From Strigamia acuminata (Eukaryota > Arthropoda > Chilopoda > Geophilomorpha > Linotaeniidae), in the NCBI GenBank assembly GCA_949358305.1, contig OX442322.1:310001-374000 (forward strand): a stretch of DNA of 64,000 bases, read 5' to 3'. How positions within the stretch are numbered: position 1 is the first letter of the stretch; each line of letters begins with the position of its first letter. A program made the translations under genes and the position numbers. The notes beneath the pieces are model-generated. The model did no database searches and was not told where the DNA came from. It was given only the letters and a program-made list of their open reading frames with translations. Of this stretch, positions 63,837 to 64,000 are shown piece after piece.

Positions 63837-64000
63837 ACGCTAACAACTCAATTTCATTGAGTAAATCGTGTACGTACACAGGTGATTTTAATCGTAAGAC
63901 TTTTGCGACTAGTGGTGAAAAGAGACCCACGAGTCTATCGATCCCAATTCTCCGGAAATGTTCTTTACTTGAACTTAAGAATTCAATAAACTGTTTGTCG

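Overview
This is a window of an arthropod (most likely insect) nuclear genome. The evidence is AT-rich intergenic DNA, multi-exon genes with short GT-AG introns, TTAGG-type repeats, a eukaryotic tRNA-Thr, and Ty3/gypsy, Ty1/copia, BEL/Pao, hAT, mariner-like, MULE and Polinton-type elements. The species cannot be fixed from the sequence. A run of 200 Ns (61131-61330) marks a scaffold gap.

Positions 1-42400 are a transposon graveyard. In order they hold: the 3' half of a GC-rich gypsy element with two extra reading frames after its integrase and a 3' LTR (1-6255); a decayed copia element A (to 12178); a Polinton/adintovirus-like relic with a phospholipase-A2-like domain, an integrase and an adenovirus-type protease (12232-14035); and a degenerate satellite into which a complete but dead BEL/Pao element inserted (14418-22314, 4-bp target duplication GCCT). 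A pair of inverted repeat arms with outward-facing promoters follows (22878-23215 and 33650-33975). They surround a complete gypsy element C on the minus strand (23464-33215, 5-bp target duplication CTTGC). C in turn carries a copia element B (25759 to about 30808) and a small hAT-type MITE (31829-32045). Further right lie a 482-bp hAT-type MITE made of GTCCC repeats (34769-35250) and a second gypsy fragment D on the minus strand (35975-40392). D has the same integrase-gap-two-ORF layout as the first gypsy element.

Positions 42400-64000 are gene-bearing. They hold a tRNA-Thr(TGT); a ten-exon minus-strand gene that I could assemble completely (45403-50100, 831 codons), with a charged N-terminal half and a C-terminal endonuclease/exonuclease/phosphatase-like domain that appears to lack catalytic residues; a MULE transposase relic; a seven-exon phospholipid phosphatase gene with a 2-bp lesion; an FBXW4-like F-box/WD gene; a RASSF-type Ras-association exon pair; a RING-finger gene with a nonsense codon; cathepsin L exons ending at the scaffold gap; and P450 exons without the haem-binding exon. 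Several MITEs, a 900-bp near-perfect palindrome and a foldback element with inverted minisatellites lie between them.

The strongest candidates for something not described before are: (1) the post-integrase two-ORF module shared by two different gypsy elements; (2) copia element B, which keeps long open frames while protease and integrase catalytic residues are gone; (3) the PLA2-integrase-protease relic; (4) the apparently inactive nuclease-like host protein.
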